Below are positions 62,122 to 64,000 of a DNA stretch of 64,000 nt, piece after piece; the first letter of the stretch is position 1, and each line of letters begins with the position of its first letter. The translations under genes and the position numbers were made by a program. The DNA is from Pseudomonadota bacterium (GTDB lineage Bacteria > Pseudomonadota > Gammaproteobacteria > Burkholderiales > JABEVD01), in NCBI GenBank assembly GCA_021835845.1, contig JAKBJU010000003.1:121404-185403 (forward strand). The letters are read 5' to 3'. The notes below the pieces were generated by a model. It worked only from the letters and a program-made list of their open reading frames with translations. It was not told the origin of the DNA and ran no database searches.

Positions 62122-63249
62122 TCAGCTCACCGAAAGGCAGGTGAAGGCTTCGAGGTAGAAGCGTTCCAGGTCTTTGGAAACAGGCGTCCGCTTGTGGATC
62201 ACGGCATGGTTGCGGATGCGCTGCAGAATCGATTTTGCCTCCAGTTCGGTGAGCGTGATGCCGATCCTTGCATAGGCGTCCATCACCGACTTCGAGCCGG
62301 AATGCTTGCCCAGCACCAGCCTGTGCTCGCGCCCGACTTCGGCCGGATCGAAGTTCTGGTAATTGTCGGAATTCTTCAACAGGCCGTCGACATGGATGCC
62401 GGCCTCATGGCTGAATACCGATTCCCCGACTATGCTCTTGTTGGCGGGTATCGGCCGTCCCGAGGCGCGTGCGACAAGATCCGAAATCCCGGGGAAAAGC
62501 TTCGTGTCGATGCCGGTATCGATGCCGTAAATATGGCGTAGCCCCATCACGACTTCTTCGAGAGGCGCATTCCCGGCGCGTTCCCCCAGACCGTTGACGG
62601 TGGTGTTGGCATGGCTCGCCCCAGCGAGGATGGCGGCCAGGGTGTTGGCCGTGGCAAGCCCGAGATCGTCGTGGGCATGCATTTCGATTTCAAGGTCAGA
62701 GGCTTCCTTCATCCGCCTGATACGGTCGAAAGTGGTGAAAGGGTCGAGCAGTCCGAGTGTGTCCGCGAAACGGAACCTGCGCGCACCTGCGGTTTGCGCC
62801 GTTTCCATCACCCTTAGCAGGAAATCCGGATCCGCACGGGACGCATCTTCGCCGCCCACGCTGACTTCCATTCCGAATTCGCGCGCTTCGCTGACGTGGC
62901 GGGTGATGGCGCGCAATACCCAGTTCCTGTCCCGTGAAAGCTTGTGATGGATCTGGGTATCCGAAACGGGAATCGAAAGATTGACGATATCCGCCCCGCA
63001 TCCCAGGGATGCCAGCAGATCTTCCTGCCTCATCCTGCCCCAGACCATGAGCTTCGAAGGAAGGCCGAGCCCGGATATGGCGCGTATGATCTCGCGCTCT
63101 TCCGCACCGAGTATCGGAATGCCGACTTCCATTTCCCTCACGCCGGATTCGGAAAGAGCCTGCGCGATTCCGATCTTTTCAGTGGCATTGAAGGCGACGC
63201 CGGCCGTCTGCTCGCCATCCCTTAAAGTCACGTCATTGATCATTACCAT
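62122..63249 (-). CDS. nifV: Homocitrate synthase NifV
   Basis: NifV condenses acetyl-CoA and 2-oxoglutarate to (R)-homocitrate, the organic ligand of FeMo-co. The 375-residue TIM barrel has [17 protein letters not shown] (metal/substrate Arg-Asp), the [17 protein letters not shown]is-x-His metal motif and [19 protein letters not shown]. The start at 63249 overlaps none; a second ATG is two codons on. It is the first gene of the long minus operon, driven by the sigma-54 promoter at 63285-63300. Confidence 0.97.
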   Translation of the reverse strand: MVMINDVTLRDGEQTAGVAFNATEKIGIAQALSESGVREMEVGIPILGAEEREIIRAISGLGLPSKLMVWGRMRQEDLLASLGCGADIVNLSIPVSDTQIHHKLSRDRNWVLRAITRHVSEAREFGMEVSVGGEDASRADPDFLLRVMETAQTAGARRFRFADTLGLLDPFTTFDRIRRMKEASDLEIEMHAHDDLGLATANTLAAILAGASHANTTVNGLGERAGNAPLEEVVMGLRHIYGIDTGIDTKLFPGISDLVARASGRPIPANKSIVGESVFSHEAGIHVDGLLKNSDNYQNFDPAEVGREHRLVLGKHSGSKSVMDAYARIGITLTELEAKSILQRIRNHAVIHKRTPVSKDLERFYLEAFTCLSVS

Positions 63250-63284
63250 TGGAAAGCCCTTTGAAAATCCCTTGCCCGGCCTTT

Positions 63285-63300
63285 AGCAATTGCTGTGCCA
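63285..63300 (-). promoter_or_regulatory. Sigma-54 promoter of nifV operon
   Basis: On the minus strand the sequence reads TGGCACAGCAATTGCT, a full match to TGGCAC-N5-TTGCT (GG 63298-63299, GC 63286-63287). It would start transcription near 63274, about 25 bp before the nifV start. Confidence 0.85.
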
Positions 63301-63374
63301 GATACGAATGTTTCTTATGAATCATTGTGTTGATCATGACCATGGCATGTGCGCAGGGCGGCTTTGTCGGGATT

Positions 63375-63390
63375 TGTAGGGTTTGCAACA
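63375..63390. promoter_or_regulatory. Shared NifA upstream activator sequence
   Basis: TGT-AGGGTTTGCA-ACA is an exact TGT-N10-ACA. Its centre is about 109 bp from the nifV start site and about 128 bp from the start site of the A-type carrier gene, so one NifA site can serve both divergent promoters. No second UAS was seen in the 285-bp gap. Confidence 0.82.
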
Positions 63391-63451
63391 ATGACCGTCG
63401 GCGCAAGCTGCCTTGTCGTTGAAGCGTAGCGAATGCGACAGGAGGAGAAAT

Positions 63452-63502
63452 ATGCATTCTAATGAAAACAAGGAATTGAATATTGGTACGGGAATTGCTT
63501 GA
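63452..63502 (+). CDS. Possible 16-aa leader peptide (weak)
   Basis: ATG at 63452 preceded by a perfect ribosome site (GGAGGAG, 63441-63447) opens a 16-codon frame (MHSNENKELNIGTGIA) ending at 63502. It runs across the sigma-54 promoter of the next gene, so it could only be translated from a transcript starting further upstream. It may be a relic or a real leader; no homology is known. Confidence 0.22.
   Translation: MHSNENKELNIGTGIA
63484..63499 (+). promoter_or_regulatory. Sigma-54 promoter of the A-type Fe-S carrier genes
   Basis: TGGTACGGGAATTGCT has GG (63485-63486) and GC (63497-63498) at 10-bp spacing and shares AATTGCT with the nifE and nifV promoters. Transcription should start near 63510, 25 bp before the gene. 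Confidence 0.8.
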
Positions 63503-63534
63503 CAGGAATTGTCAAATTTTCGAAAGGGTAAGCC

Positions 63535-63861
63535 ATGTCCATCATCTTCACTGACAATGCCGCCGACAAGGTGAGGGAAATCCTGGTCGAAGAAGGCAAT
63601 GTCGACATGAAGCTGCGCGTCTATGTCACAGGAGGAGGGTGTTCTGGCTTCCAGTACGGATTCGCCTTCGAAGAGAAAGCCAACACCGAAGATACCGTCG
63701 TCACCAAGAACGGCGTGGACATGGTCGTCGACCCCATGAGTTTCCAGTATCTCGCAGGCGCCGAGATCGATTACCAGGAAGGGCTGGAAGGTTCGCGCTT
63801 CATCATCAAGAATCCGAATGCCACGACCACGTGCGGTTGCGGCAGCTCGTTTTCGGTCTGA
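63535..63861 (+). CDS. A-type iron-sulfur carrier (ErpA/IscA-like, nif-linked)
   Basis: The 108-residue product is an A-type Fe-S carrier with the three cluster cysteines in place: Cys36 ([12 protein letters not shown]), Cys100 and Cys102 ([10 protein letters not shown]). It resembles ErpA in length and sequence. The sigma-54 promoter and NifA site show nif control, so it probably delivers clusters to nitrogenase proteins. The next gene, 12 bp on, is another A-type protein. Confidence 0.93.
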   Translation: MSIIFTDNAADKVREILVEEGNVDMKLRVYVTGGGCSGFQYGFAFEEKANTEDTVVTKNGVDMVVDPMSFQYLAGAEIDYQEGLEGSRFIIKNPNATTTCGCGSSFSV

Positions 63862-63873
63862 GGAAGAGTCGAT

Positions 63874-64000
63874 ATGAGCGTCATGATGAGCGAGCGAGCT
63901 GCGAAGCATGTGCAGCATGAGGTGGGCAAGGCAGGGGGATTCGGCTTGCGCCTTGGGGTGAAGCAGGCTGGGTGCACGGGGCTGGCGTACGTATTCGACA
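63874..64000 (+). CDS. Second A-type (IscA/HesB-like) carrier, 3' end outside window
   Basis: The first 42 residues are visible (SERAAKHVQHEVGKAGGFGL, then RLGVKQAGCTGLAYVFD). The GCTG-type cysteine context is that of the first ligand of IscA/HesB family proteins. It starts 12 bp after the preceding carrier gene, likely in the same NifA-driven operon, perhaps followed by nifU/nifS. Confidence 0.85.
   Translation, partial: MSVMMSERAAKHVQHEVGKAGGFGLRLGVKQAGCTGLAYVFD

Overview
The window (about 60% GC, densely coded) looks like a chromosome segment of a free-living, nitrogen-fixing betaproteobacterium, most plausibly in the Nitrosomonadales/Gallionellales-like group. This rests on gene content: nifENX with NifQ and draTG, fixABCX linked to nifV and nifW, sigma-54 promoters, glycolate salvage by glcDEF as in autotrophs, stressosome and c-di-GMP genes. 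No rRNA, tRNA or CRISPR array was recognised. The species cannot be named from the sequence alone.

Layout. 1-2.4 kb: end of a probable response regulator, transaldolase, a TonB-like protein, then a 274-bp MITE-like element lying exactly between two convergent stop codons. 2.7-7.1 kb (minus): a dsrC-like gene followed by a complete EmrB/TolC-like/EmrA efflux pump. 7.9-14.6 kb: a beta-propeller lipoprotein; a minus-strand stressosome-type operon (GGDEF cyclase, fused RsbT-RsbX, RsbR, RsbS); a VIT-family transporter, a class II amidotransferase and a MarR regulator. 14.6-20.4 kb: glcD-glcE-glcF, an alanine/serine-glyoxylate aminotransferase and PPK2. 20.4-28.1 kb: an AAA+ ATPase behind an NtrC box and sigma-54 promoter, an HD-GYP protein, a nitronate monooxygenase behind an FNR box, an old yellow enzyme, Dps, a Spy-like protein and EttA. 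28.1-33.1 kb is an accessory island: ccdAB flanked by a duplicated ettA 3' end, then an AIPR-family protein and a PaeR7I/XhoI-type restriction-modification pair, with AT-rich genes. 33.4-40.1 kb: EamA permease, an IsdG-like heme-degrading enzyme with truncated hemoglobin, an exported Gly/Met-rich protein, an exonuclease, a CtpE-like P-type ATPase and a CLC channel. 40.1-41.3 kb: a decayed IS remnant fused to a 5'-truncated cheW.

41.2-64.0 kb is a nitrogen-fixation and molybdenum region. draT-draG (minus) diverge from nifE-nifN-nifX-DUF269-DUF683-fdxB-nifQ-modE-orf (plus). A minus operon starts with an outer-membrane-type protein behind a candidate ModE box and continues through a hypothetical, a Mop protein and modABC. 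A second long minus operon starts with nifV and runs cysE-nifW-fixABCX-ferritin-ferredoxin-two unknowns-PAS chemoreceptor-cytochrome c'. It diverges from an A-type Fe-S carrier pair at the right edge, and the two directions share one NifA activator site. Together these make the FeMo-cofactor scaffold, homocitrate and Mo supply, low-potential electrons through FixABCX, and post-translational control by DraTG. The chemoreceptor and cytochrome suggest redox or oxygen behaviour is coupled to nitrogen fixation.

Most notable: the stressosome operon with a cyclase partner and an RsbS lacking the usual serine; the NtrC/sigma-54-controlled AAA+ ATPase; the ettA-end direct repeat around ccdAB; the Mo-box-led mod operon with an outer-membrane protein; and the chemoreceptor/cytochrome tail of the nif/fix operon.
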